From positions 186,001-250,000 of the forward strand of contig CALUZS010000002.1 of NCBI GenBank assembly GCA_944325355.1: a DNA stretch of 64,000 bases. The letters run 5' to 3'. Below are positions 42,974-51,967 of this stretch, in pieces. The stretch comes from an uncultured Parabacteroides sp. Lineage in GTDB: Bacteria; Bacteroidota; Bacteroidia; Bacteroidales; Tannerellaceae. The position numbers were made by a program, and so were the translations under genes. Below the pieces are notes generated by a model. It made no database searches and was not told the DNA's origin. It was given only the letters and a program-made list of their open reading frames with translations. How positions within the stretch are numbered: the first letter of the stretch is position 1; every line of letters begins with the position of its first letter.

Positions 42974-44899
42974 ATGTTGCAAATGAGAAAATATATAGAG
43001 ACAATATTCCGGATATGTTTGGTGCTTTTCGTCTTATGTATCTGCTATGCTTGTGCGAATATCGGGAATCCGAACGGAGGCCCTTACGATGAGACCCCGC
43101 CAAGATTCGTCAGCAGCACCCCTCTCCCTAATCAGTTGAATTATAAAGGAAAGACGGTTGAGATTTATTTCGACGAACTTGTACAGTTGGATAATCCTTC
43201 GGAGAATGTAGTTGTCACACCACCCCAAAAAGAAATGCCTATTATCCAGGCAATCGGGAAAAGGGTTTCGGTAGAATTATTGGATACGTTGGTAAAGGAT
43301 ATGACATATACGATAGATTTTACCAATTCCATTGTCGACAATAACGAGAAGAATGTCTTTGAAAATTTCTCTTTCGCATTTTCAACCGGAGATATTATCG
43401 ATACGTTGGAGGTATCCGGTATTGTATTAAATGCGGAGAATCTTGAACCTATGCAGGGTATTACCATCGGGTTGCACAGTAATCTTGACGATTCTGCTTT
43501 TGTCTCGTTGCCTTTTGTCCGGACTTCGCGGACAAACGACCGGGGGCGTTTCACCATACGGAATATAACTCCGGGTAAATATCGTGTTTATGCGTTGAAA
43601 GACGCGAACCGAGATTATAAATTTGACCAGCCGGGAGAGGATATTGCTTTTACGGAAGAGGTTTTTGTCCCGACTTTCGAACCGGCGACGCGACAAGATA
43701 CTATTTGGAAGGATTCTTTGACCATAGATACGATTATGGTTGTGAACTACACCCGCTATTTCCCGGATAACATTGAATTAAGATTGTTTAAAGAAAAGTT
43801 TGAGCGGCAGTATATGTTGCGGCCGGAGCGGCTTTCGGAGAAGACTTTCCAGCTGAAGTTCAATGCAGATCTTGATACGCTTCCCGTTCCCCGCCTGATT
43901 AATGCGGAATCGGAGCAAGAGAACTGGTATATGACGAATGAAAAAGAGGGCAGGAAAGTCATAGAATATTGGATTACCGATTCTACGGTATGGGCTCTTG
44001 ATACCTTGTCCTTGGAGGTGACATATCCCGCAAGCGATTCATTGAACCGGCTGTTGCCGAAAACCGATACGATAACTCTTATATCCCGGGGGCGCCAGGA
44101 GGTAGAGAAGAAAAAGAAACGTCGGAAAAAGGATGAACCGGAGCCGATAGAGTTCTTGACTTTGAATATTAAAGCACCTTCTTCTTTGGAGGTTTATGAC
44201 ACAATACAAATCGTTTTTGCCGAACCGGTCCTGAATTTAGAGAAAGAGTCTTTTGCCTTGAAAGAATTGGTGGATTCTGTATGGACAGATGTCGATTTCC
44301 GTTTCTTGCGTGATACCGCAAATGCGTTGGCTTATCAAATTATCCATGGATGGAAATACGGGGGAAAATATCAATTGAGCCTTGATTCGGCAGCAATTAC
44401 CAGCGTCTATGGAAAATGGAATGACCGTTACCGGCAGGAAATGACGGTAAAAAAAGAGGAAGATTACGGAGACCTTTATATTAATATTTCAGGGCTGGAT
44501 GGCTCGTCGGCGGTATTTGTGGAATTACTTAATGCCAACGATGCGCCAATCAGGCGTGTCACATTAAAAAATGGAGGGGTATTATTTCCCGATTTGAAAC
44601 CGGATAAATATTATGCCCGGTTGGTTGTGGACCGGAACGGTAACGGGAAATGGGATACGGGAGAGTATGTCTCCAAAACTCAACCGGAGGAGGTTTACTA
44701 TTATCCGAAACAACTTTCGGTAATGCAGAATTGGGACATTGAAGAATATTGGAATGTGAAAGAGACACCTTTGTCGAAACAGAAACCTCTGGAGGTTACT
44801 AAGAATAAACCGAAAGAGTTGAATAAACCTAAACGGAATTATAAGGATGAGAGTAAGAGTAGTTCTTCGTCGGGTGGAATTGTCGGTATGCCGTTCTGA
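42974..44899 (+). CDS. Ig-like domain lipoprotein (Big_5-type N-terminus)
   Basis: This 641-residue protein has a lipoprotein signal (lipobox CICYAC); the true start may be the ATG at residue 4. The mature N-terminus NGGPYDETPPRFVSSTPLPN leads into an Ig-like fold (EIYFDELVQLDNPSENVVVT, TYTIDFTNSIVDNNEKN) known from Bacteroidota surface lipoproteins. A carboxypeptidase-regulatory-like repeat follows (FTIRNITPGKYRVYALKDAN, FDQPGEDIAF), and a similar GVLFPDLKPDKYYARLVVDR unit occurs near residue 540. The tail is Lys/Ser-rich. The function is unknown. A -7 box TAATTTTG lies at 42954-42961, just 13 bp from the ATG. The gene overlaps the DUF3108 gene by 53 bp. Confidence 0.82.
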   Translation: MLQMRKYIETIFRICLVLFVLCICYACANIGNPNGGPYDETPPRFVSSTPLPNQLNYKGKTVEIYFDELVQLDNPSENVVVTPPQKEMPIIQAIGKRVSVELLDTLVKDMTYTIDFTNSIVDNNEKNVFENFSFAFSTGDIIDTLEVSGIVLNAENLEPMQGITIGLHSNLDDSAFVSLPFVRTSRTNDRGRFTIRNITPGKYRVYALKDANRDYKFDQPGEDIAFTEEVFVPTFEPATRQDTIWKDSLTIDTIMVVNYTRYFPDNIELRLFKEKFERQYMLRPERLSEKTFQLKFNADLDTLPVPRLINAESEQENWYMTNEKEGRKVIEYWITDSTVWALDTLSLEVTYPASDSLNRLLPKTDTITLISRGRQEVEKKKKRRKKDEPEPIEFLTLNIKAPSSLEVYDTIQIVFAEPVLNLEKESFALKELVDSVWTDVDFRFLRDTANALAYQIIHGWKYGGKYQLSLDSAAITSVYGKWNDRYRQEMTVKKEEDYGDLYINISGLDGSSAVFVELLNANDAPIRRVTLKNGGVLFPDLKPDKYYARLVVDRNGNGKWDTGEYVSKTQPEEVYYYPKQLSVMQNWDIEEYWNVKETPLSKQKPLEVTKNKPKELNKPKRNYKDESKSSSSSGGIVGMPF

Positions 44900-45710
44900 G
44901 AAAATACGGCTATTGGCTGTTTGTTGTTTGTTATGTTTCGGAGCGATTTCGGCACATGGAAAACCGGATTCTTTATTGTTGCCGCTGGCGCATGGGGAAT
45001 CGATAACGTTTGATATATATTTTAAATGGGGATTTATCATGCCCCGTGCCGGAGTTGGAACTTTCTTTGTCGATAAGCAGGCAGATGATTCGTGGAATTA
45101 TAGTGTAATATTCAGGACACTCAAATTATTCGATAAAGTGTATCCGATGCGTGATACGTTAAGTTGCGTATTCTCTCCCCAACAACAGATTGTTTCGGCG
45201 GTGAAGATAGCCGATGAAGACCATAAATATGATGTTGATTCCCTGTTTTTTTCTTTTCCTGCAGACGAAGATTCTGCCAGGATCCGTTCGGTTCGTTATA
45301 AGCGGCATCGTTTTCGTTTTGACACGACATTGGTTGCCTTGGGAAAAGTATACGATATGACCGGGGGAACGATGTATTTGCGTGCCATCAATCGGCTGCC
45401 TGCCAAGCCGGGTGAAGAATTCCCTCTTCAGATAGCCATCGGGAGAGACATCGTAAATATGAGCTTTCATTACATTGGGGAAGCAGTCGTAGAACACAAA
45501 AAGAAGAAATACAACACGCGTTATTATTCTATTGATATTTATGATTCGGCTTTTTCCCAAGCGAAAGCCGCTGCAGAAATATGGGTGGGCAACGACCTTA
45601 ACAGCGTCCCTATCCGTGTTCGGGCGAAGCTAAGCATAGGTGCGGCGGAAGCCTATTTCCGTGAAGGTTATAATTTGAAGTATCCGATGGAATGTATGAT
45701 TTCTCGTTAA
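44847..45710 (+). CDS. DUF3108 domain-containing exported protein
   Basis: This 287-residue protein begins with an unusually basic leader (MRVRVVLRRVELSVCRSEKI) and then a hydrophobic stretch ending AISAHG, a signal peptide with a long n-region; GTG 44874 is an alternative start. The mature part (ITFDIYFKWGFIMPRAGVGT, SVIFRTLKLFDKVYPMRDTL, and VPIRVRAKLSIGAAEAYFRE at the end) matches DUF3108 proteins, all-beta periplasmic proteins of unknown role. The first 53 bases overlap the end of the Ig-like lipoprotein gene in another frame, implying coupled translation. The metal-ABC ATPase follows after 63 bp. Confidence 0.85.
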   Translation: MRVRVVLRRVELSVCRSEKIRLLAVCCLLCFGAISAHGKPDSLLLPLAHGESITFDIYFKWGFIMPRAGVGTFFVDKQADDSWNYSVIFRTLKLFDKVYPMRDTLSCVFSPQQQIVSAVKIADEDHKYDVDSLFFSFPADEDSARIRSVRYKRHRFRFDTTLVALGKVYDMTGGTMYLRAINRLPAKPGEEFPLQIAIGRDIVNMSFHYIGEAVVEHKKKKYNTRYYSIDIYDSAFSQAKAAAEIWVGNDLNSVPIRVRAKLSIGAAEAYFREGYNLKYPMECMISR

Positions 45711-45773
45711 TAGCCTTCTATATTTTGTGTTTTGTAGATATTGTATCATTTTGTTTGAATAAAGGATTGGCGG

Positions 45774-46532
45774 ATGGGAAAATTGATTGAAATAAAAAAT
45801 ATGACTGCGGCGTACGGCAAAAAGCAGGTGCTGCGAGATGTTTCCCTGACGGTTTGGGAGAATGATTTTCTCGGAATTATTGGTCCCAATGGAGGGGGAA
45901 AAACCACTTTGTTGAAAGTGATACTCGGTCTTTTACCACCGAAGGAGGGTAATATCCATTTTTTTGATGGAGACCATGAGGTACCGTCGATAAAAATTGG
46001 CTATTTGCCGCAGATCAGCCGTATTGATAAGAGTTTTCCAATATCGGTGTGGGAAGTAATTGCTTCGGGTTTGGTTGGAGAAAAGCCGATGTTCCGTAGT
46101 TATACTTCGTCGCAACATCGACGTGTGGATGAAATATTGGAGTTGGTGGGATTGGTCGAATTGGCTCATTCCCCTATCGGAGAACTTTCCGGCGGACAAT
46201 TGCAGCGGGCGCTTTTGGGGAGGTCGATTGTTTCCCAGCCAAAAGTTCTAATATTGGACGAACCGAACACGTATGTGGATAAAGGTTTTGAATCACGTTT
46301 ATATCCGCTTTTGAAAGAGATAAACAGCGAGACGGCAATCATTCTTGTCTCTCACGACATCGGAACAGTTTTGAATATGGTTAAAAACATTGCTTGCGTG
46401 AATGAGACCTTGCATTATCATTCCGGAGGAGATGTAAGCAAAAGCTGGTTGGACGAGAAATTTGCTTGTCCGATTGAGATTTTGGGGCATGGGAAATTTC
46501 CCCACCGCGTTGTAGAAAACCATGAATGTTAA
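45774..46532 (+). CDS. metal ABC transporter ATP-binding protein (ZnuC/MntB-like)
   Basis: This 252-residue ATPase has Walker A IIGPNGGGKTTLLKVI near residue 35, signature PIGELSGGQLQRALLGRSI near 142, Walker B PKVLILDEPNTYVDKGF near 160 and the H-loop ILVSHDIGTVL. Segments such as GNIHFFDGDHEVPSIKIGYL and PQISRIDKSFPISVWEVI are characteristic of the zinc/manganese branch. A permease and a binding protein should be its partners, but neither is adjacent; a ZnuA-like lipoprotein is 40 kb away at 5.4 kb. The PLDc_N mini-protein follows after 15 bp. Confidence 0.88.
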   Translation: MGKLIEIKNMTAAYGKKQVLRDVSLTVWENDFLGIIGPNGGGKTTLLKVILGLLPPKEGNIHFFDGDHEVPSIKIGYLPQISRIDKSFPISVWEVIASGLVGEKPMFRSYTSSQHRRVDEILELVGLVELAHSPIGELSGGQLQRALLGRSIVSQPKVLILDEPNTYVDKGFESRLYPLLKEINSETAIILVSHDIGTVLNMVKNIACVNETLHYHSGGDVSKSWLDEKFACPIEILGHGKFPHRVVENHEC

Positions 46533-46547
46533 AGGAGGAAGTTGGTT

Positions 46548-46745
46548 ATGTTTTGCCTGATAAGTTTCCCGGAAATTGGTTTTATTGTATGGGTCGCTGT
46601 GCTTATATTTGGGTGTAAGGCGGTATTTCAGAATCCGTTTATCAGCAGAAAGGAAAAGATGTTTTGGCTGGTGATGGTTGTTGTCCTAAATTGGATTGGG
46701 CTTTTGTGGTATTATTATACGTTTTATGTAAAGGATAAAGAGTAA
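46548..46745 (+). CDS. small PLDc_N-like membrane protein
   Basis: The start ATG 46548 is preceded by a strong Shine-Dalgarno-like AAAGGAGG (46531-46538), uncommon in this phylum, which decides it over the in-frame TTG 6 bp upstream. The 65-residue protein has two membrane helices (FPEIGFIVWVAVLIFGCKAV and MFWLVMVVVLNWIGLLWYYY) with a short loop (ISRKEKMF), the layout of the phospholipase D nuclease N-terminal (PLDc_N) family. No catalytic domain is attached. The function is unknown. The epimerase gene follows 3 bp later. Confidence 0.75.
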   Translation: MFCLISFPEIGFIVWVAVLIFGCKAVFQNPFISRKEKMFWLVMVVVLNWIGLLWYYYTFYVKDKE

Positions 46746-46748
46746 GAG

Positions 46749-47759
46749 ATGAAGATATTGGTTACAGGGGCAAGCGGATTTATCGGAGGATTTCTGGTAC
46801 AAGAAGCGTTGAATCGGGGTTACGAAGTATGGGCTGGGATTCGGAAAAGCAGCAATCGTGCCGGTTTAACAGACGAACGGATTCATTTCATCGATTTGCC
46901 TTATGAAAATGAAGAGCAATTGGTTTCGGTGTTGTCGCATTTTAAGAAAGAGCATGGAGGATGGGATTATATTATCCATAATGCCGGACTTACAAAAACG
47001 ACAGACAAGAATGCTTTTTTTAAAGTGAACGCAGAAAATACGCGTCGTTTCATCGCTGCGTTGTCCGTTGCCGGATGTGCTCCCAAGAAATTCCTTTTGA
47101 TGAGTAGTTTAAGTAGTTTCGGGAAAGGGGATGAGAAAGGATTTACTCCTATATGTTTGACAGATAAGCAGATGCCTGATACTGCTTACGGGAAGAGTAA
47201 ATTATTGGCAGAAAATTATTTACGGACAGAAGCGCGTTTCCCTTATATCATATTTCGTCCTACGGGAGTGTACGGACCTGGAGAGAAAGACTATTATCTG
47301 GCAATTAAATCGGTTGCTTACGGACTCGATTTCGCGGTAGGGTTTGTTCCGCAGCGGTTGACATTCATTTACGTAAAAGATTTGGCAAGGGCGGTATTCC
47401 TTGCCCTTGAAAAAGAGGATATACTTAACAAAGAGTATTTTATTTCCGACGGAGATGTATATACGGATAAGGCATTTGTCCGGCTGATTCTCCAGACCTT
47501 GGGGAAAAAGCATGCGTTGCATGTGCGTATCCCCTTATTTTTAATATATGGTATCTGTTTTTGTTCCGAACTTATCGGGAAGTTGTTGCATAGAGGCATG
47601 ACTCTCAATAGCGACAAATATCTGATATTAAAGCAGCGGAATTGGATTTGCGACGTTGAGCCTTTGCGGAAAGAGCTTGGGTTTGTCCCAGAATATCGGT
47701 TAGACAGGGGGCTGGACGAAACAATAAAATGGTATAAAGAACGAGGTTGGCTGAAATAA
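46749..47759 (+). CDS. NAD-dependent epimerase/dehydratase (extended SDR)
   Basis: This 336-residue protein has the Rossmann motif VTGASGFIGGFLVQEALNRG at the start (GxxGxxG), IIHNAGLTKT near residue 80, the catalytic Ser in LLMSSLSSFG, and Tyr-x-x-x-Lys in DTAYGKSKLLAE. The YIIFRPTGVYGPGEKDY and RLTFIYVKDLARAVFLALEK segments match sugar-nucleotide or 3-beta-HSD-like extended SDRs. The exact substrate is unknown; the C-terminal part (LFLIYGICFCSELIGKLLHR) looks hydrophobic and may associate with the membrane. It starts 3 bp after the PLDc_N mini-protein and its stop codon lies within the stem of a terminator hairpin. Confidence 0.88.
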   Translation: MKILVTGASGFIGGFLVQEALNRGYEVWAGIRKSSNRAGLTDERIHFIDLPYENEEQLVSVLSHFKKEHGGWDYIIHNAGLTKTTDKNAFFKVNAENTRRFIAALSVAGCAPKKFLLMSSLSSFGKGDEKGFTPICLTDKQMPDTAYGKSKLLAENYLRTEARFPYIIFRPTGVYGPGEKDYYLAIKSVAYGLDFAVGFVPQRLTFIYVKDLARAVFLALEKEDILNKEYFISDGDVYTDKAFVRLILQTLGKKHALHVRIPLFLIYGICFCSELIGKLLHRGMTLNSDKYLILKQRNWICDVEPLRKELGFVPEYRLDRGLDETIKWYKERGWLK

Positions 47760-47774
47760 GCCGGTCTCGTTTTT
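47740..47774 (+). terminator. terminator overlapping the epimerase stop codon
   Basis: AACGAGGTTGGCT (47740-47752) pairs with AGCCGGTCTCGTT (47759-47771) through Watson-Crick and three G-U pairs, followed by a T run. The stem covers the stop codon region of the epimerase gene. Confidence 0.55.
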
Positions 47775-47890
47775 CCCGTTGTGCAGTTTTCCGGAAATTC
47801 CTGCTGAAATTTTTTTGGAAATATTCCGTTGCTTTTGAGAATTCAGGGCATCAAAAAACGAAAAAAGTATGAGTTTTTGAAAACATATAT

Positions 47891-47898
47891 TACTTTTG
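47891..47898 (+). promoter_or_regulatory. -7 box before the TonB-dependent receptor
   Basis: TACTTTTG matches TAnnTTTG exactly and lies 24 bp before the receptor ATG. A -33 element at the normal distance is not clear. Confidence 0.45.
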
Positions 47899-47922
47899 TA
47901 TTTTAGTAAATAGATTGATAAA

Positions 47923-50337
47923 ATGAGAAAACTGTTGTTGCTATTAGCTTTAAATCTTTACTGCCTATGCTGTTGGTGCCAGTCTGGTATTTCATTGACA
48001 GGACGTATAACGGATGCAAACACAAACTCTGTGATTGACTTTGCAGACATATTGTTATTTAAATCAGGGGATAGTAAACTTTTCAGGCAAACACTTCCAG
48101 ATGAGAACGGGCGGTTCAGCTTTTCTTCTGTTGAGGCCGGGACGTATTCTTTGGTGGTACGGCTTATCGGATATGATATTTTCACTGTAAATTCTTTGGA
48201 AATAAAAGATAATACTTGTATCAATCTTGGCGATGTGAAGTTGCGTCCGTTGGAAATTGGTCTTGCTGAAGTTGAGATAGTTGCGGACAAACGCCAGCTT
48301 GTGTATAAGCTCGACAAGAAAATAGTTGAAGCTTCATCGAATATTATGGGTACCGGTGGTTCGGCCGTAGATGTTTTGGAAAATACACCTTCGGTTCGTG
48401 TCGATGCCAACGGTGAGATAACATTCCGCGGGAGTTCCGGATTTCTGGTCTATGTGGACGGCAAGCCAAGTGTTTTTTCCGGTACTCAGGCTCTTGAACA
48501 GGTCCCTGCCGCACAGATAGAAAATATCGAGATTATAACAACCCCTTCGGCTAAACACGATACGGAAGGAGAAGTTGGCATTATAAATATTATAACGAAG
48601 AAACGATTCCTGGAAGGTCTTAGTGGAATGGTGAATCTTTCTATAAATACTTGGCTTACGCGGCGTGGAGATTTCCTTTTGAACCAGCAGAACAATAAAT
48701 CACGCTGGTTCGTTGGCGGACAATGGTCCGACAAGTTGAGCCGCAGTAACCATGAGTTGCTTCAGTCCAACACATCTATAGAGAATGAAGTCTTTTCTCT
48801 TGATGCTTCCGGTCCTCAGAAAGGAAACCGTTTCAATTATTCGCTAAAAGGCGGATGGAGTATTAATTTGCCAAAGACTTCTTTTGAAGTGAGTGTGGAA
48901 GGCGGACACGGAGGAAGGACTCACAACGGAGACATGCTTTACAAGGAAACTCACATTGTGAACGGGCAGAATGTATCCTCTGCCGTATATAATAATAACA
49001 ATGATTTTGAGAACTCCGAAGATTTTGGGCAGGGGAACCTTGCCTTGACGCACCGTTTCAATGATGACGGTCACAATATTTCCGCTTCGTTCTATTATAA
49101 ATATGGAGGAAATTCTTTAGAGTATTCCTACAACGAGCTTCTGGATATGCAGGGCAATAGGCAGGACGGTATGTGCTATTACGAAGCAGAATACCGCAAA
49201 ACTATGAGGGCAAATGCAGATTATGCTCTTCCTCTGTCGGACAAGGCGAAACTTGAAGCCGGATATCAATATTATTCATATCTTGAGGATGGAGACTATG
49301 ATATGGAATGGTGGAATCCTTCTTCCGAAGTTTTCGAAAAGCAACCTGGAGCATATAATACATTCTATTTCCGGGAAGAAATACATTCCATTTATGCCAT
49401 CCTTTCCGGTACATTCAACAGGCTGGATGCGCAAATAGGTTTGCGTGGAGAACATACGCATACCCAGTTGCTTTCATCCATAGAGAATGCAAGCCGCATA
49501 AATAAGCGTTTTGAGGTTTTCCCGTCGTTACATCTTGGTTATTCCTTGCCGCGAGAACAGAAACTTCTACTTTCATATTCTTATAGAACAACACGTCCGC
49601 AGCTATGGTTTATGGAGCCTTATATTACATATAACGATTTTTATTCTGCCGTAATAGGTAATCCTGATATTCGTCCGGAATATATTCATTCGTTTGAAAT
49701 GAATTATAGCAAATCTTTTGGTGAGAATTCTGTGTCTGCCACTCTCTTCCACCGTTTCCGGAAAGATAAGATTGAGCGTTTACGCGTTCCTTTTGAGGAA
49801 GCTGTTTCCTTGGATTCAATGGCAAACGTTGGTCGCGACTATTCAACAGGCTTGGAATTGGTCATTAATCTTCATCCAACTCGCTGGTGGAATACCACGC
49901 TTAACGGGAATGTATATCATTACAAGGTAGTGAACGAACTTTCGGCAGGAGGGAAACATGAGTCCAGCATTAATTATGACATAATGTGGAACAACCTTTT
50001 CACTCTTGGGAAATATACTCGTTTGCAACTCGATGGAAGTTTTGTAGGTCCGTCAGTAACTACTCAAGGCCGGAGCGATTCATATTGGTATGCCAATCTT
50101 GCCATTCGCCAACAGTTATTCAACCGAAAGCTCACGGCGACTCTTGCTTTTAGGGATATTTTCCATTCAGCATGTTATATTAATGATATAAATACTCCAG
50201 ACTTGAAGATCTATACGAAAATCCGTCCTAAATACCCGCAGATTATGCTTACCCTTAGTTATACATTCAACAGTTTCAAGGCTAAATCAACGCAGGAGAA
50301 GGAAGACCGAAATGAGTTGTTTGAGGGAATAAAGTAA
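47923..50337 (+). CDS. TonB-dependent receptor, outer-membrane beta-barrel family (PF14905-like)
   Basis: This 804-residue protein has a signal peptide (LLLLALNLYCLCCWCQ), an N-terminal carboxypeptidase-regulatory-like domain (ISLTGRITDANTNSVIDFAD), a plug with VLENTPSVRVDANGEITFRG, FLVYVDGKPSVFSGTQALE and IENIEIITTPSAKHDTEGEV, and a long barrel (MNYSKSFGENSVSATLFHRF near residue 590). It lacks the SusC ENLDEIVV-type motif, so it is a lone receptor of the PF14905 branch and has no SusD partner. The substrate is unknown; siderophore, peptide or metal uptake are possible. The metal-type ATPase 1.4 kb upstream is a weak hint only. Confidence 0.93.
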   Translation: MRKLLLLLALNLYCLCCWCQSGISLTGRITDANTNSVIDFADILLFKSGDSKLFRQTLPDENGRFSFSSVEAGTYSLVVRLIGYDIFTVNSLEIKDNTCINLGDVKLRPLEIGLAEVEIVADKRQLVYKLDKKIVEASSNIMGTGGSAVDVLENTPSVRVDANGEITFRGSSGFLVYVDGKPSVFSGTQALEQVPAAQIENIEIITTPSAKHDTEGEVGIINIITKKRFLEGLSGMVNLSINTWLTRRGDFLLNQQNNKSRWFVGGQWSDKLSRSNHELLQSNTSIENEVFSLDASGPQKGNRFNYSLKGGWSINLPKTSFEVSVEGGHGGRTHNGDMLYKETHIVNGQNVSSAVYNNNNDFENSEDFGQGNLALTHRFNDDGHNISASFYYKYGGNSLEYSYNELLDMQGNRQDGMCYYEAEYRKTMRANADYALPLSDKAKLEAGYQYYSYLEDGDYDMEWWNPSSEVFEKQPGAYNTFYFREEIHSIYAILSGTFNRLDAQIGLRGEHTHTQLLSSIENASRINKRFEVFPSLHLGYSLPREQKLLLSYSYRTTRPQLWFMEPYITYNDFYSAVIGNPDIRPEYIHSFEMNYSKSFGENSVSATLFHRFRKDKIERLRVPFEEAVSLDSMANVGRDYSTGLELVINLHPTRWWNTTLNGNVYHYKVVNELSAGGKHESSINYDIMWNNLFTLGKYTRLQLDGSFVGPSVTTQGRSDSYWYANLAIRQQLFNRKLTATLAFRDIFHSACYINDINTPDLKIYTKIRPKYPQIMLTLSYTFNSFKAKSTQEKEDRNELFEGIK

Positions 50338-50530
50338 TAAGAACAAGAAACATATTGACAAACAAAGCAGGCAGTATTCAGAATTCGAAACGTTAAAAGG
50401 AGAAATTCCCTTCGTCTTTTGTTATTTGTTAGCAATGTGTAAAATTTTTATTGCACAATGTCCGTTTTTTTAAAGTCAGAAAATAGAAGAAACTATTACG
50501 TTTTTTCCATAAAACAAACAAGTTTCTTAC

Positions 50531-50538
50531 TATTTTTG
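50531..50538 (+). promoter_or_regulatory. -7 box of the tcdA operon
   Basis: TATTTTTG matches TAnnTTTG exactly, 18 bp before the tcdA ATG. The 219-bp spacer before it holds nothing else that I can support. Confidence 0.45.
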
Positions 50539-50556
50539 CAGATAAAATAAAAAAGG

Positions 50557-51267
50557 ATGAACAATTGGAAAGAGCGGACAGAACTATTGTTGGGGCGTGA
50601 ACGGTTGGATTATTTAGCAACAGTCCATGTTTTGATAGTAGGGCTTGGGGGCGTAGGTGCATATGCTGCGGAGCAAATCTGCCGCGCCGGAATAGGCAAA
50701 ATGACCATTGTCGATGCCGATATTGTTAATATGAGTAATTTGAACCGGCAACTTCCGGCGCTTCATTCAACTATCGGTAAGCCGAAAGCGGAGGTGGTCG
50801 GTGCCCGCCTGAAAGATATTAATCCGGAGTTGGAACTGACGGTTATCAATGAATTTATTAGGGATGAACGGACAGAAGAAATCCTGGATTCTTCAAAATA
50901 CGATTTCATTGTGGATGCCATTGATTCATTAAGTCCGAAAGTTTTTCTGCTGTTTCATGCTTTGAAGCGGAATATCCCGGTCGTTTCATCGATGGGGGCA
51001 GGGGCAAAGACGGACCCTTTGCAAGTGAAAATTGCGGATATTTCGAAGACATCGGTTTGTGCTTTGGCGAAAGCTGTGCGGAAACGTTTGCGGGGGATGG
51101 GGATAGTGAAAGGCATTCCGGTTGTTTTTTCTACGGAACTTTCCAATCCTGAAGCTATTATTGAAGTAACAGATGAGACATTCAAGCGGACAACGACCGG
51201 GACAGTTTCGTATATGCCGGCTATATTCGGCTGTTATTTGGCTTCGTATGTGATTCGTAATATATAA
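50557..51267 (+). CDS. tcdA: tRNA threonylcarbamoyladenosine dehydratase
   Basis: This 236-residue E1-like enzyme uses ATP to cyclise t6A37 in tRNA to ct6A. The start [20 protein letters not shown] leads into the adenylation fold [20 protein letters not shown] (GxGGxG), then [20 protein letters not shown], with Arg and Asn that bind [12 protein letters not shown], and [17 protein letters not shown]. The candidate catalytic cysteine is in [17 protein letters not shown]. The C-terminal [20 protein letters not shown] is typical. It leads a four-gene run (tcdA, LolD-like, sodium symporter, flavin reductase) with 23, 14 and 7 bp gaps. Confidence 0.95.
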   Translation: MNNWKERTELLLGRERLDYLATVHVLIVGLGGVGAYAAEQICRAGIGKMTIVDADIVNMSNLNRQLPALHSTIGKPKAEVVGARLKDINPELELTVINEFIRDERTEEILDSSKYDFIVDAIDSLSPKVFLLFHALKRNIPVVSSMGAGAKTDPLQVKIADISKTSVCALAKAVRKRLRGMGIVKGIPVVFSTELSNPEAIIEVTDETFKRTTTGTVSYMPAIFGCYLASYVIRNI

Positions 51268-51290
51268 TCTGCAAGAGGAAGAAGAAATTT

Positions 51291-51953
51291 ATGGAAATGA
51301 TATATGCAAAAGATATAACAAAGAGTTTCGGGCAGCTTCAGGTCTTGAAAGGGATAAACCTTACAATCGATGAGGGAGAGGTGGTTGCGATTATTGGTCC
51401 GAGCGGTGCCGGGAAAACTACTTTGTTACAGATATTAGGAACGCTCGACAAGGCAGACGGCGGTGAATTAATCGTTAATGGCGTTGAGGTAAATACGCTT
51501 TCGGAGAGGGAACAAGCCACGTTCCGGAACCGGAACATTGGTTTCGTTTTCCAGTTCCATCAATTATTGCCTGAATTTACCGCACTTGAGAATGTGATGA
51601 TTCCGGCATTGATTGCGAAGGAAAAAAGCTCAGTAGCCGAGAAACGAGCCAAAGAGATTCTCAGTTTTTTGAAATTGTCGAATCGCATGGGACATAAGCC
51701 AGCGGAGTTGTCCGGCGGAGAAAAACAGAGGGTTGCTGTAGCTAGAGCATTGATTAACAAACCTGCGGTTATCCTTGCTGATGAACCGTCGGGGAGTTTG
51801 GATTCAAAGAACAAAGAAGAACTTCATGCCTTGTTTTTTGATTTGCGGAAGCAAATGAACCAGACATTTGTGATAGTGACTCACGATGAACAGCTGGCAG
51901 CGAACACAGACCATGTGATTCATATAAAAGATGGATTGGTATCAAATGTTTAG
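51291..51953 (+). CDS. lolD: LolD-like ABC transporter ATP-binding protein
   Basis: This 220-residue ATPase has Walker [17 protein letters not shown] near residue 38, the LolD/MacB-type [20 protein letters not shown] and [20 protein letters not shown] segments, signature [20 protein letters not shown] near 141 and Walker [16 protein letters not shown]. It would pair with LolC/E-type permeases to release lipoproteins from the inner membrane, but no permease lies nearby and other MacB-like exports remain possible. It is placed between tcdA and the sodium symporter. The symbol reflects family resemblance, not proof. Confidence 0.85.
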   Translation: MEMIYAKDITKSFGQLQVLKGINLTIDEGEVVAIIGPSGAGKTTLLQILGTLDKADGGELIVNGVEVNTLSEREQATFRNRNIGFVFQFHQLLPEFTALENVMIPALIAKEKSSVAEKRAKEILSFLKLSNRMGHKPAELSGGEKQRVAVARALINKPAVILADEPSGSLDSKNKEELHALFFDLRKQMNQTFVIVTHDEQLAANTDHVIHIKDGLVSNV

Positions 51954-51967
51954 GAGGATAAAAAGTT

